Positions 9,897 through 18,665 of a stretch of 32,695 nt of DNA are shown in pieces (position 1 is the first letter of the stretch; each line of letters opens with the position of its first letter). A model generated the notes under the pieces. The model was given only the letters and a program-made list of their open reading frames with translations. It did not search any database and was not told the DNA's origin. The DNA is from Alphaproteobacteria bacterium (GTDB lineage: Bacteria > Pseudomonadota > Alphaproteobacteria > JAJUGE01), in contig JAJUGE010000034.1 of NCBI GenBank assembly GCA_029268305.1, forward strand, positions 1 to 32,695. The letters run 5' to 3'. The translations under genes were made by a program, and so were the position numbers.

Positions 9897-11752
9897 TGGA
9901 TTTCGTCGTGGTCCAGGCGCTGACGGGTCTCGCCAGCGCCTCGTCGTTGTTCCTGATCTCGGCCGGACTCACGCTGATCTTCGGCGTGACACGGGTCGTG
10001 AACTTCGCTCACGGCTCGCTCTACATGCTCGGTGCCTATGCCGCCTACAGCTTCACCGGCTGGACCATGCCGGTGCTGGGCGGCGTCGTCGGGTTCTGGG
10101 CCGGCATCGGGCTCGCGGTGCTCGCGGTCGGCTTGTTGGGCGCTCTGCTCGAGATCCTGCTGCTGCGGCGGATCTATCGTTCGCCGGAGCTCTTCCAGCT
10201 CCTCGCTACCTTCGGCGTCGTCCTGGTCGTCGCGGATGCCACCCTGGCGATCTGGGGACCGGAGGACCGGCTCGGGCCGCGAGCGCCCGGCCTGGAAGGC
10301 GCCGTCCGTATCGGCCGGTACGGTCTGCCCGAGTGGGACATAGCGCTGATCGCGATCGGCCCGGCGGTGCTGATCGGTCTCTGGCTGGCGCTCCGCCGGA
10401 CGCGTTGGGGCGTACTGGTCCGCGCCGCCACCGCCGACCGCGAGATGACCGGCGCACTCGGCGTCGATCAGGCGAAGCTCTTCACCAGCGTCTTCTGCCT
10501 CGGCGCGATGCTGGCCGGACTCGGCGGCGCCCTGCAGCTGCCGCGGGAGCCGGCGAACCTCGGCATGGACCTCGGCATCATCGCGGAAGTGTTCGTCGTC
10601 ACCGTCGTCGGCGGCATGGGCAACGTGCTGGGCGCTTTTCTCGCCGCGGTTCTGATCGGCCAGCTTCACGCCTTCGGGATTCTGCTCTTCCCGAACGTCA
10701 CGATCGTCCTGGTCTTCCTGTTCATGGCGGCGGTGCTGATCGTCCGCCCCTGGGGCCTGCTCGGCCGGCCGGAGCGGCTCGTGACGCATCCGGCGCTCGA
10801 CCTGCCTGAGCCGATTCGCCCGCTCGGAGCCGCCGGCCGCGCTGCGGTCATCGCGGCGGCCCTGGGGCTGGCGGCGGCGCCGGCCGTGCTCGACGCATAC
10901 GCACTCGCGGTCCTGACCGAGGTGCTGATCTTCGCGCTGTTCGCGTCGAGCCTTCACCTGCTCACCGGCGTCGGCGGCATGATCTCTTTCGGCCACGCCG
11001 CCTATTTCGGGCTCGGCGCCTATGGTGCCGCGCTTGCGGTCAAGCTCCTTCAGGCGCCGATGGCGCTCGCGATACCGACTGGTCTCGTCCTCGCCCTGGC
11101 GGGAGCCGCCCTCTTCGGCCTCTTCTGCATCCGTCTCGCCGGCGTCTATCTCGCGATGCTGACCCTCGCCTTCGCACAGATATGCTTCGCGGTCGCCTTT
11201 CAGTGGTATGACGTGACCGGCGGCGACAACGGGCTGCTCGGAATCTGGCCTCCGGCATGGGCCTCCGGACCGGCCAGCCTCTATTGGCTGGTGCTCGCCC
11301 TCACCGGCGCCGGCATCGCGGCGATTCGCCACGTCGTCCACGCGCCGTTCGGCTTCGGCCTGCGCGCGGCGCGCGACTCCGTCCTCCGTGCCGAGGCTTC
11401 CGGTGTCGACGTGCGCTTCCTGCGCTGGCTCGCGTTCACCTTCGCGGGGACCGCCGCGGGACTGGCCGGCGCGCTGCACGCCTTCTTCAAGGGCAGCGTG
11501 TTCCCGGACACGCTCGGCATCTCCGTCTCGGTCGACGGCCTGGTGATGATGCTGCTCGGCGGCATCGAGAGCCTGAGCGGGCCGCTCGTCGGTGCAGCCC
11601 TCTACAAGACCCTGCAGATCTTCATGATCTCCTGGACCGACTACTGGCGCGCCGTCCTCGGCCTGATCATCATCGCTCTCGTGGTGCTGTTCCCGCACGG
11701 CGTCGTCGGCAGCATCCGGCGCCTGCCGAACATCCTCGGGCGCACAGCATGA
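9896..11752 (+). CDS. Fused LivH-LivM branched-chain amino-acid-type ABC permease
   Basis: Single 618-residue inner-membrane protein joining both permease subunits of a HAAT-family importer. Residues 1 to about 290 are LivH-like: SAGLTLIFGVTRVVNFAHGSLYMLGAY near the start, then a long run of helices and VVTVVGGMGNVLGAFLAAVLIGQ. A linker near 290-315 leads to a LivM-like half with LLTGVGGMISFGHAAYFGLGAYGAAL, RAARDSVLRAEASGVDV and a GGIESLSGPLVGAALY motif. The two halves are normally separate genes, although fusions are known in this family. It begins within TGATG at the leader ORF stop and ends overlapping livG (ATGA). Substrates of the family include Leu/Ile/Val, other amino acids, amides and urea, so the substrate stays open. 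Confidence 0.92.
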   Translation: MDFVVVQALTGLASASSLFLISAGLTLIFGVTRVVNFAHGSLYMLGAYAAYSFTGWTMPVLGGVVGFWAGIGLAVLAVGLLGALLEILLLRRIYRSPELFQLLATFGVVLVVADATLAIWGPEDRLGPRAPGLEGAVRIGRYGLPEWDIALIAIGPAVLIGLWLALRRTRWGVLVRAATADREMTGALGVDQAKLFTSVFCLGAMLAGLGGALQLPREPANLGMDLGIIAEVFVVTVVGGMGNVLGAFLAAVLIGQLHAFGILLFPNVTIVLVFLFMAAVLIVRPWGLLGRPERLVTHPALDLPEPIRPLGAAGRAAVIAAALGLAAAPAVLDAYALAVLTEVLIFALFASSLHLLTGVGGMISFGHAAYFGLGAYGAALAVKLLQAPMALAIPTGLVLALAGAALFGLFCIRLAGVYLAMLTLAFAQICFAVAFQWYDVTGGDNGLLGIWPPAWASGPASLYWLVLALTGAGIAAIRHVVHAPFGFGLRAARDSVLRAEASGVDVRFLRWLAFTFAGTAAGLAGALHAFFKGSVFPDTLGISVSVDGLVMMLLGGIESLSGPLVGAALYKTLQIFMISWTDYWRAVLGLIIIALVVLFPHGVVGSIRRLPNILGRTA

Positions 11753-12498
11753 GCCTTCTCCGCGTGGAGAACCTATCGCGTCGCTTCGGCGGCGTGCGCG
11801 CGGTCGACGGCGTCGGCTTCACCGTGGAAGCGGGCCGTCTCACAGCGCTGATCGGGCCGAACGGTGCCGGCAAGACCACCTGCTTCAATCTGCTGAACGG
11901 TCAGCTGCGGCCGGACGCCGGGCGTATCTGCCTCGGGGAGCGCGACGTGACGCGGCTCGGACCGCGTCGCAAATGGGCGCTCGGCATCGCCCGGACGTTC
12001 CAGATCACGGCGACCTTCAGCTCGATGACGGTGCGCGAGAACGTCCAGGTGGGCCTGATGGCGCGCCATCGCCGCTTATCAGCGCTCCTGCCGGCCGCGA
12101 GGCAGCTCTATCGGGCGGAAGCCGATGCGCTGCTGGAACGGGTAGGAATGGCCGACCAGGCGGAGCGCACCGCCGGGCTCCTCGCGTACGGGGATCTGAA
12201 GCGCCTGGAGCTCGCGATCGCTCTCGCCAACGACCCCAGGCTCCTGCTGATGGACGAGCCGACGGCGGGCATGGCGCCGCGCGAACGCATCGACCTGATG
12301 GCGCTCACCGCGGAGATCGTCCGCGAGCGCGGTCTCGGCGTGCTCTTCACCGAACACGACATGGACGTGGTCTTCCGCCATGCCGACCGCGTCCTGGTCA
12401 TGAACCGCGGTCGGTTGATCGCCGACGGAACGCCGGTGGAAGTCCGCGCCGACCCGACCGTGCGCGACGTCTATCTCGGCGCGGGCGAGACGGACTGA
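11749..12498 (+). CDS. LivG-like ABC transporter ATP-binding protein
   Basis: ATPase subunit of the HAAT importer, acting on the cytoplasmic face of the LivHM protein. The 249 residues include Walker A GPNGAGKTT (36-44), the LivG-type segment GIARTFQITATFSSMTVRENV, signature AYGDLKRLE (146-154), Walker B LLLMDE (165-170) and the H-loop TEHDMDVVF. The signature departs from LSGGQ in the way usual for LivG-type proteins. ATG 11749 overlaps the permease stop. The usual second ATPase (LivF) and the periplasmic binding protein (LivK) do not follow; the next gene encodes a FecR-domain protein. Confidence 0.92.
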   Translation: MSLLRVENLSRRFGGVRAVDGVGFTVEAGRLTALIGPNGAGKTTCFNLLNGQLRPDAGRICLGERDVTRLGPRRKWALGIARTFQITATFSSMTVRENVQVGLMARHRRLSALLPAARQLYRAEADALLERVGMADQAERTAGLLAYGDLKRLELAIALANDPRLLLMDEPTAGMAPRERIDLMALTAEIVRERGLGVLFTEHDMDVVFRHADRVLVMNRGRLIADGTPVEVRADPTVRDVYLGAGETD

Positions 12499-12571
12499 GA
12501 CGCGCACAACGTGTTGCGCTCGTCCGCGACTCGTTTCACAGTCGCCTACTTCTTGAATACAGAGGCTCCCG

Positions 12572-13228
12572 ATGCCGACGCGAACGCACACTCTCCTGCT
12601 CGCCGTCGTGATCCTCCTTCTCGGCATGGCGCAGCAGGCGGCCGCAGCCGAGACGTCTGCGGGCGGGCGAGCGGTCGGAGAGTTGATCGAGTTCGTCGGA
12701 TCCGTGGCGGTGCTTCGCAGCAGCGGATCCGGCCGCCTAGCCGCCGGCGATCAGATCTACGAGCAGGACCTGATCGTGACCGGAGCGGATGGGCGAGCGA
12801 AGATCCGTTTCGAGGACGGAACGACGCTCTCGATCGGCAGCGGCAGCCAGCTCTCCATCGTCGAGTTCCTCGGTCCGACGGCCGCCACCGCCTCCACCCG
12901 CCGCGGCGTGCTGTCGCTGCTGGTCGGGATCGTCCGCGCCATCGTCAGCCCTCGTACCGAGCGGCCGGGGCTCGACATCGACACGCGGGTCGCCGTCGCG
13001 TCGGTTCGCTCGACCGACCTGATGGTGGAGTCGGCGCCGAAGGGCACCGCCACGGTGGCGCTCGAAGGCGAGGTCGCGGTCTCGTCGAAGCCGCCGGGAC
13101 CGGTCGAGACGGTGATGCTCACCGAAGGCATGGGCACCGACGTCGTCCCCGACGGCCCGCCGAGCCCGCCCGCGCGGTGGGGAGCCGCCCGCGTCGCCGA
13201 TTTCCTCGACCGCACGCGTGTCCCCTGA
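12572..13228 (+). CDS. Secreted FecR-domain protein
   Basis: The 218-residue protein has a clear N-terminal signal (basic start, LLLAVVILLLGMA, cleavage near AAA-AE, about residue 26). A FecR-like domain follows (about 35-140: VGSVAVLRSSGSGRLAAGDQIYEQD, GADGRAKIRFEDGTTLSIGSGSQ, SVRSTDLMVE), and then a Pro-rich C-terminus. It has no anti-sigma region, so it is not a classical FecR regulator; stand-alone domains of this kind are exported and presumed to bind ligands or partners. ATG 12572 has AGAGG about 7 nt upstream. Its 3' end overlaps the cyclase start by 11 bp, so the two products probably work together, for example as a periplasmic input to the CHASE2 sensor. That role is inference. Confidence 0.82.
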   Translation: MPTRTHTLLLAVVILLLGMAQQAAAAETSAGGRAVGELIEFVGSVAVLRSSGSGRLAAGDQIYEQDLIVTGADGRAKIRFEDGTTLSIGSGSQLSIVEFLGPTAATASTRRGVLSLLVGIVRAIVSPRTERPGLDIDTRVAVASVRSTDLMVESAPKGTATVALEGEVAVSSKPPGPVETVMLTEGMGTDVVPDGPPSPPARWGAARVADFLDRTRVP

Positions 13229-15287
13229 CAGGCAGCGTGCCCGGAGAAGGGGCCGTGATGGCGCTCTTCTCCGGCTAGGACTATCGCTCGCCCTCACGCT
13301 GCTACTGGTGGCCGCTACGCCGTTGACGCGAGAAGCGGGCCTGCTCGCCGACCTGGAGGCGCGCTCGCTCGACGCTCGCTTCCGCCTTCGCGGTCCGAAG
13401 CCGCCGGGCACGGATATCGCCCTGATCATGATCGACGAGCGGACCGTGCAGGCCTACGGCCGCTGGCCGCTGCCCCGCGAGCGCCTGGCCGAAGCGGTCC
13501 GCCGTCTTGCGTCCGAAGGGGCTGCCGTGATCGGCTTCGATCTCCTCTTCCTCGAGGAGGGTGGTGGCGATCGACTGCCAGCCTGGGCGGAAGTGGAAAT
13601 CCGAGCTGCGCTCGAGCGGGATGCCGCTGCCCACCCCTTGCTCGAGAGGCTGCTTCGGCTCAACCCGTCCGACACGGCTCTCACGGAGGCCATCGGCGCC
13701 GCCGGTAACGTGCTGGTCCCTTACGCCTTCCTCGCGGAGTCGCGCCCGCGGGACGAGCGCGCGGAGGCGGCGATCGCCGGTTCGGCCTTCACGGTGGTGC
13801 GTACGCCGCGCGACGGGGCGGCCGCGAGCGCGCTCTTGCACGGGAGACACGTGGTGGCGCCGGCGCGGGAACTGATCGACGCCGCCGCCTCGGCCGGCCA
13901 CGTGACCGTTGTTCTGGCGGCGGACGGGAGCCTGCGGCATCACTATCCCGTCATCGGCTTTCGGGGAGAGTATTTCCCGTCGCTCGCCATCGAGCTGGCA
14001 AGGCTCTACCATGGGCTGCCGAAGGAAGAGGTGGCCGTCTTCCTCGGCAGCGGGATCGACTTCGGCGGTCGGCTGCTGCCGACGGACGACCGCCTGCGCT
14101 TCCACCTCGACTACTACGGCCCGGAAGAGGCCTTCCCGACCTGGTCGCTGGTCGACCTGCTGGAAGGCCGCCTGCCCGATGGCGCCTTCCGCGACCGGAT
14201 CGTCCTGATCGGTTCCTCGGTGGCGGGCGCATCGGGTCACTTCCCGACCCCTTTCACCGCGACCATGCCGGGCACGGAGTATTTCGCGACCGCCGTGCAG
14301 AACATCCTCACCGGCGATCTTCTGCGTCGCGACGACCTGACCGCGGGGATCGACATCCTGGGAATTGTCGGCGGCGGCATGCTCGCCGCTGCTGCCGGCT
14401 ATTTCGCCCCAGCGGCCGTATCGGCCGCGGTCACCCTGCTCCTGCTGCTGGGGTGGGTAGGCTTCGTCTATCTCGCCTTCGCTAAGCTCGGCCTCTGGAT
14501 CGGCATCGTTCTGCCAGGCATCGCGCTGATCCTGAACTTCGCCGTACAGGAGGTCTGGGGTGCGCTGATCGAGCGCCGACGCCGCCGTGCGGCCGAGCGA
14601 CAGCGCCTCAACCTGTCGCGCTATTTCGCTCCCGCCGTCGTCGAGGCGATCGCAGAGCGGGAGGCGCCGATCGGCGTCGCGCATGCGCGCGATGCCGCCG
14701 TCCTCTTCGTCGACCTCTCGGGGTTCACGAGCCTCTGCGAGCGCCTGCCGCCTGTGGAGGTTCTCGCGCTGCTGCGCCGATTTCACGCCATCGTAGAGCG
14801 GGCGGTCTTCGACCACGGCGGCACGCTCGACAAGTTTATCGGCGATGGGGCGCTGGCTGTGTTCGGAGTTCCGGTACCGGGGGAGGCCGACGCCGCCGCG
14901 GCCCTGCGCTGCGCGCATCGCCTGCTCGCCGATGTCGGTCTCTGGAGCGAAGAGCTGGCGGTATCCGATGCGCCGATCGGCGCCACCATCGGCATTCATT
15001 TCGGCCCCGTCCTCGCCGGGGACGTCGGCGGCGAGCGGCAGTTCCAGTACACGGTGACAGGCGACACCGTGAACGTCGCGAGCCGCCTTCAGGCCCTCTG
15101 CCGCGAATTCGACGCATGCCTGGTCGTGTCGGACGTGGCCATAGGGGCAGCTCTCGCCGCCGACTGCGAAGAGAGCCTGATGCGGAACCTCGAGCCGGTG
15201 CCGGCGGTGAAGCTGCGCGGTCGGGAGCAGCCGATCGCCGTCTGGATCGACAATCGCCGCCAGGACGGGCCGTTCAGCGATGCTTAA
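13218..15287 (+). CDS. CHASE2-domain class III adenylate cyclase
   Basis: Membrane-bound sensor cyclase, 689 residues. An N-terminal helix (about 17-35) precedes a periplasmic CHASE2 domain (about 40-365). Three helices (about 375-445) and a cytosolic class III cyclase domain (about 490-680) follow. Metal-binding Asp499 (FVDLSGFT) and Asp543 (FIGDGA) are present, as are the transition-state residues Asn619 and Arg623 (TVNVASRL). The purine-selecting pair appears to be Lys539 and Thr612, the pattern of class IIIb adenylate cyclases, so cAMP is the likely product. The start is GTG 13218, inside the FecR gene. The signal sensed by CHASE2 is unknown. All catalytic residues appear intact. Confidence 0.92.
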   Translation: MSPDRQRARRRGRDGALLRLGLSLALTLLLVAATPLTREAGLLADLEARSLDARFRLRGPKPPGTDIALIMIDERTVQAYGRWPLPRERLAEAVRRLASEGAAVIGFDLLFLEEGGGDRLPAWAEVEIRAALERDAAAHPLLERLLRLNPSDTALTEAIGAAGNVLVPYAFLAESRPRDERAEAAIAGSAFTVVRTPRDGAAASALLHGRHVVAPARELIDAAASAGHVTVVLAADGSLRHHYPVIGFRGEYFPSLAIELARLYHGLPKEEVAVFLGSGIDFGGRLLPTDDRLRFHLDYYGPEEAFPTWSLVDLLEGRLPDGAFRDRIVLIGSSVAGASGHFPTPFTATMPGTEYFATAVQNILTGDLLRRDDLTAGIDILGIVGGGMLAAAAGYFAPAAVSAAVTLLLLLGWVGFVYLAFAKLGLWIGIVLPGIALILNFAVQEVWGALIERRRRRAAERQRLNLSRYFAPAVVEAIAEREAPIGVAHARDAAVLFVDLSGFTSLCERLPPVEVLALLRRFHAIVERAVFDHGGTLDKFIGDGALAVFGVPVPGEADAAAALRCAHRLLADVGLWSEELAVSDAPIGATIGIHFGPVLAGDVGGERQFQYTVTGDTVNVASRLQALCREFDACLVVSDVAIGAALAADCEESLMRNLEPVPAVKLRGREQPIAVWIDNRRQDGPFSDA

Positions 15288-15310
15288 TCCGCTCGCGGTA
15301 GCAAAGCGGC

Positions 15311-15943
15311 ATGCTCCGGCCCCGCACAATCCTCTCGCTGGCACTCGCCCTCACCTGCACGCACGTCTACTTCCCCGGCGCCTCGGCCCAGACCGTGCAG
15401 CGAGGCTCGCTTCGCCAGGAGATGCCGTCGCTCGAGCAGCCGCTGCCGGGAGCCCGAATGTCTTCCGCCTTCGGACTGCGCAAGCATCCGGTGCTCGGCG
15501 TAACGATGATGCATGAAGGGGTCGACTTCGCGGCACCGGCGGGTGCGCCGATCAAGGCGGCTGCGGCCGGCGTCGTCGCCGCCGCGGGTTATGAGGCGGG
15601 CTACGGAAACGTCGTCCGGCTCCGGCATGGCCCGGGACTGGAGACGGTATACGGCCACATGAGCCGCATCGCCGTCGGTTCCGGAGAGACGATCACTGCC
15701 GGCGAGCTGATCGGCTATGTCGGCAGCACCGGCCTCGCCACCGGGCCGCACCTCCATTTCGAAGTCCGGCGAAACGGCGCGGCCGTGAATCCGGTGGCGA
15801 TCGACCGGGAGCCGGCGCCGGTGCGCCTCACCGGCGCAGCGCGGCTCGTGCAGGTCGTGCGCGGCGGCCGGACGAACGGCGCCGCCGGCGGCCCTACCCG
15901 CGCAGCAGGCGGATCGGTCGAGGTGGTCCGCGGCCGTCGGTGA
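15311..15943 (+). CDS. Exported M23-family (LytM-type) metallopeptidase
   Basis: The 210-residue protein has a signal peptide (about 1-26, ending ASAQ) and one peptidase M23 domain (about 45-165). The zinc and catalytic motifs are intact: HEGVD (His68, Asp72), YGHMS (His116) and GPHLHFEV (His147, His149). This suggests an active peptidoglycan endopeptidase rather than a degenerate EnvC/NlpD-type activator. The C-terminal 35 residues are Gly/Arg/Ala-rich and low-complexity. It starts 23 bp after the cyclase stop and may be co-transcribed with it, though its Shine-Dalgarno site is weak. It converges on usg with a 4-bp gap. Confidence 0.9.
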   Translation: MLRPRTILSLALALTCTHVYFPGASAQTVQRGSLRQEMPSLEQPLPGARMSSAFGLRKHPVLGVTMMHEGVDFAAPAGAPIKAAAAGVVAAAGYEAGYGNVVRLRHGPGLETVYGHMSRIAVGSGETITAGELIGYVGSTGLATGPHLHFEVRRNGAAVNPVAIDREPAPVRLTGAARLVQVVRGGRTNGAAGGPTRAAGGSVEVVRGRR

Positions 15944-15947
15944 CGGC

Positions 15948-16211
15948 TCAATGCAGGGTGAACTCGCGGTCGACTTTCCGAAGTTCCCCGGGCGTTATGA
16001 CGCGGCTGCTGGCCACCCGAACCGAGTGGATCTTCGCCTCGATCTCCCGCTCCCAGAATGCGAGGAATTCCTGGAGCTTCGGAAACTTCGGCGCGAGATC
16101 GTACTTCTGCCAGAGGAAGCTCTGCAGCAGGTGCGGGTGGTCCGGCATGCGGTACAGGATCTCCGCCGTGGTCAGGCGATAGCCTTCCAGCTGTCTGACA
16201 AGGTCGCTCAT
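15948..16211 (-). CDS. usg: Usg-family protein
   Basis: Small 87-residue soluble protein of the Usg family, found almost only in Alphaproteobacteria. The conserved core LEGYRLTTAEILYRMPDHP, WQKYDLAPKFP and the C-terminal half REIEAKIHSVRVA are all present, and the length is normal. Old annotations link the name to a subunit of phosphoribosylanthranilate isomerase, but I know of no firm function. ATG 16211 has a perfect AGGAGG site 6 nt upstream. It is divergent from groES across a 267-bp regulatory region. Confidence 0.85.
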   Translation of the reverse strand: MSDLVRQLEGYRLTTAEILYRMPDHPHLLQSFLWQKYDLAPKFPKLQEFLAFWEREIEAKIHSVRVASSRVITPGELRKVDREFTLH

Positions 16212-16273
16212 CTGGTCCTCCTTCCGCGGCCTCGTTCTTCTGCCTTAACAAAGCTTGCCCGACTTCCTTCCAC

Positions 16274-16303
16274 CGATGAAGAAAAAAATTCCCTTATTTC
16301 AAG
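16274..16303 (-). promoter_or_regulatory. Possible sigma-32-like promoter reading toward usg
   Basis: On the minus strand CTTGAAA (16297-16303) is followed after 15 bp by CTTCATCG (16274-16281). The -35 element matches the heat-shock consensus; the -10 matches partly. It lies 63 bp before the usg ATG. Confidence 0.25.
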
Positions 16304-16324
16304 CGCTTAGCAACCATCACCCCC

Positions 16325-16348
16325 GAGTGCTGCCAGTTGCTAGCACTC
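16325..16348. promoter_or_regulatory. Extra HrcA-type half-site paired with the CIRCE left arm
   Basis: GAGTGCT (16325-16331) is the exact reverse complement of AGCACTC (16342-16348), 10 bp apart. The right-hand copy is also the left arm of the CIRCE element, so three half-sites alternate in 42 bp. Confidence 0.5.
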
Positions 16349-16366
16349 TCGGCAGATGAGTGCCAA
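16340..16366 (+). promoter_or_regulatory. CIRCE element (HrcA operator) of groESL
   Basis: CTAGCACTC (16340-16348), 9-bp spacer, GAGTGCCAA (16358-16366). Each arm differs at one position from the consensus TTAGCACTC-N9-GAGTGCTAA. In this family HrcA binds CIRCE and represses groESL until heat shock. It lies 112 bp upstream of groES. Confidence 0.9.
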
Positions 16367-16372
16367 AATTTG

Positions 16373-16401
16373 CTTGAAACCGGGCGCCAGGAGGCCTAGA
16401 T
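16373..16401 (+). promoter_or_regulatory. Putative RpoH (sigma-32) promoter of groESL
   Basis: CTTGAAA (16373-16379), 15-bp spacer, CCTAGAT (16395-16401). This resembles the alphaproteobacterial heat-shock promoter. It begins 7 bp after CIRCE, so HrcA bound there would sit just upstream of the -35 box. Confidence 0.55.
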
Positions 16402-16478
16402 CAACCGCACTGAGGCGCCCTCACGGTGCGCCCGCGTTTTCAGCACTCAACATCACACCCTTGGGGAGTTAGGACGAC

Positions 16479-16793
16479 ATGCAATTCAGGCCATTGCACG
16501 ATCGCGTCGTCGTGCGTCGCGTCGAGGAGGAAACCAAGACGGCCGGCGGGATCATCATCCCCGACACGGCGAAGGAGAAGCCCCAGGAAGGTGAGGTCGT
16601 CGCCGTGGGGCCGGGCGCACGCAACGAAAAGGGCGAGCTCCAGCCGCTCGATGTGAAGGAGGGTGATCGCGTCCTCTTCGGAAAGTGGTCCGGGACCGAG
16701 GTGAAGGTCGGCGGCGAAGAACTCCTCATCATGAAGGAGTCCGACATCATGGGCATCATCGAGAACAAGACCAGCGGCAAGAAGGCCGCCTGA
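16479..16793 (+). CDS. groES: Co-chaperonin GroES
   Basis: Ring-forming lid of the GroEL chaperonin. The 104 residues contain the N-terminal [13 protein letters not shown], the mobile loop [12 protein letters not shown] that binds GroEL, the [18 protein letters not shown] strand region and the C-terminal [11 protein letters not shown]. It is slightly longer than usual because of a basic NKTSGKKAA tail. A GGGGAGTTAGGA site precedes ATG 16479. groEL follows after 57 bp in the same operon, under the CIRCE and heat-shock-type promoter upstream. Confidence 0.97.
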   Translation: MQFRPLHDRVVVRRVEEETKTAGGIIIPDTAKEKPQEGEVVAVGPGARNEKGELQPLDVKEGDRVLFGKWSGTEVKVGGEELLIMKESDIMGIIENKTSGKKAA

Positions 16794-18497
<1,704 letters not shown>

Positions 18498-18526
18498 TCC
18501 GCCCATCGAACCAGCACTTCCACCAA

Positions 18527-18556
18527 GGGGGCCGCATTGCGGCCCCCTTTTCTTTT
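18527..18556 (+). terminator. Rho-independent terminator of groESL
   Basis: Perfect 9-bp stem GGGGGCCGC (18527-18535) and GCGGCCCCC (18539-18547) with loop ATT, followed by TTTTCTTTT (18548-18556). Flanking AA/TT extends the stem by two pairs. It is the clearest terminator in the window. Confidence 0.95.
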
Positions 18557-18665
18557 GACGCAGGCGGCGGCGGAGCCCGCTGAGTCTTTACCATTAGTGT
18601 CAACCTGATCTTTTGAAGTAAGAGTCGATGAAAAGGATCTTCTTTCGCGCCGTCCGGGAGCAGTC

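Noticed and set aside
9854-11698. 614-codon open frame on the minus strand opposite livHM
   Set aside because: It is antisense to a clear membrane permease, its translation is low-complexity Glu/Arg/Asp-rich as expected from a shadow of a GC-rich gene, and it has no family motif.
12501-12520. Near-palindrome GCGCACAACGTGTTGCGC after livG
   Set aside because: The arms do not pair cleanly and no T-run follows, so I do not call a terminator.
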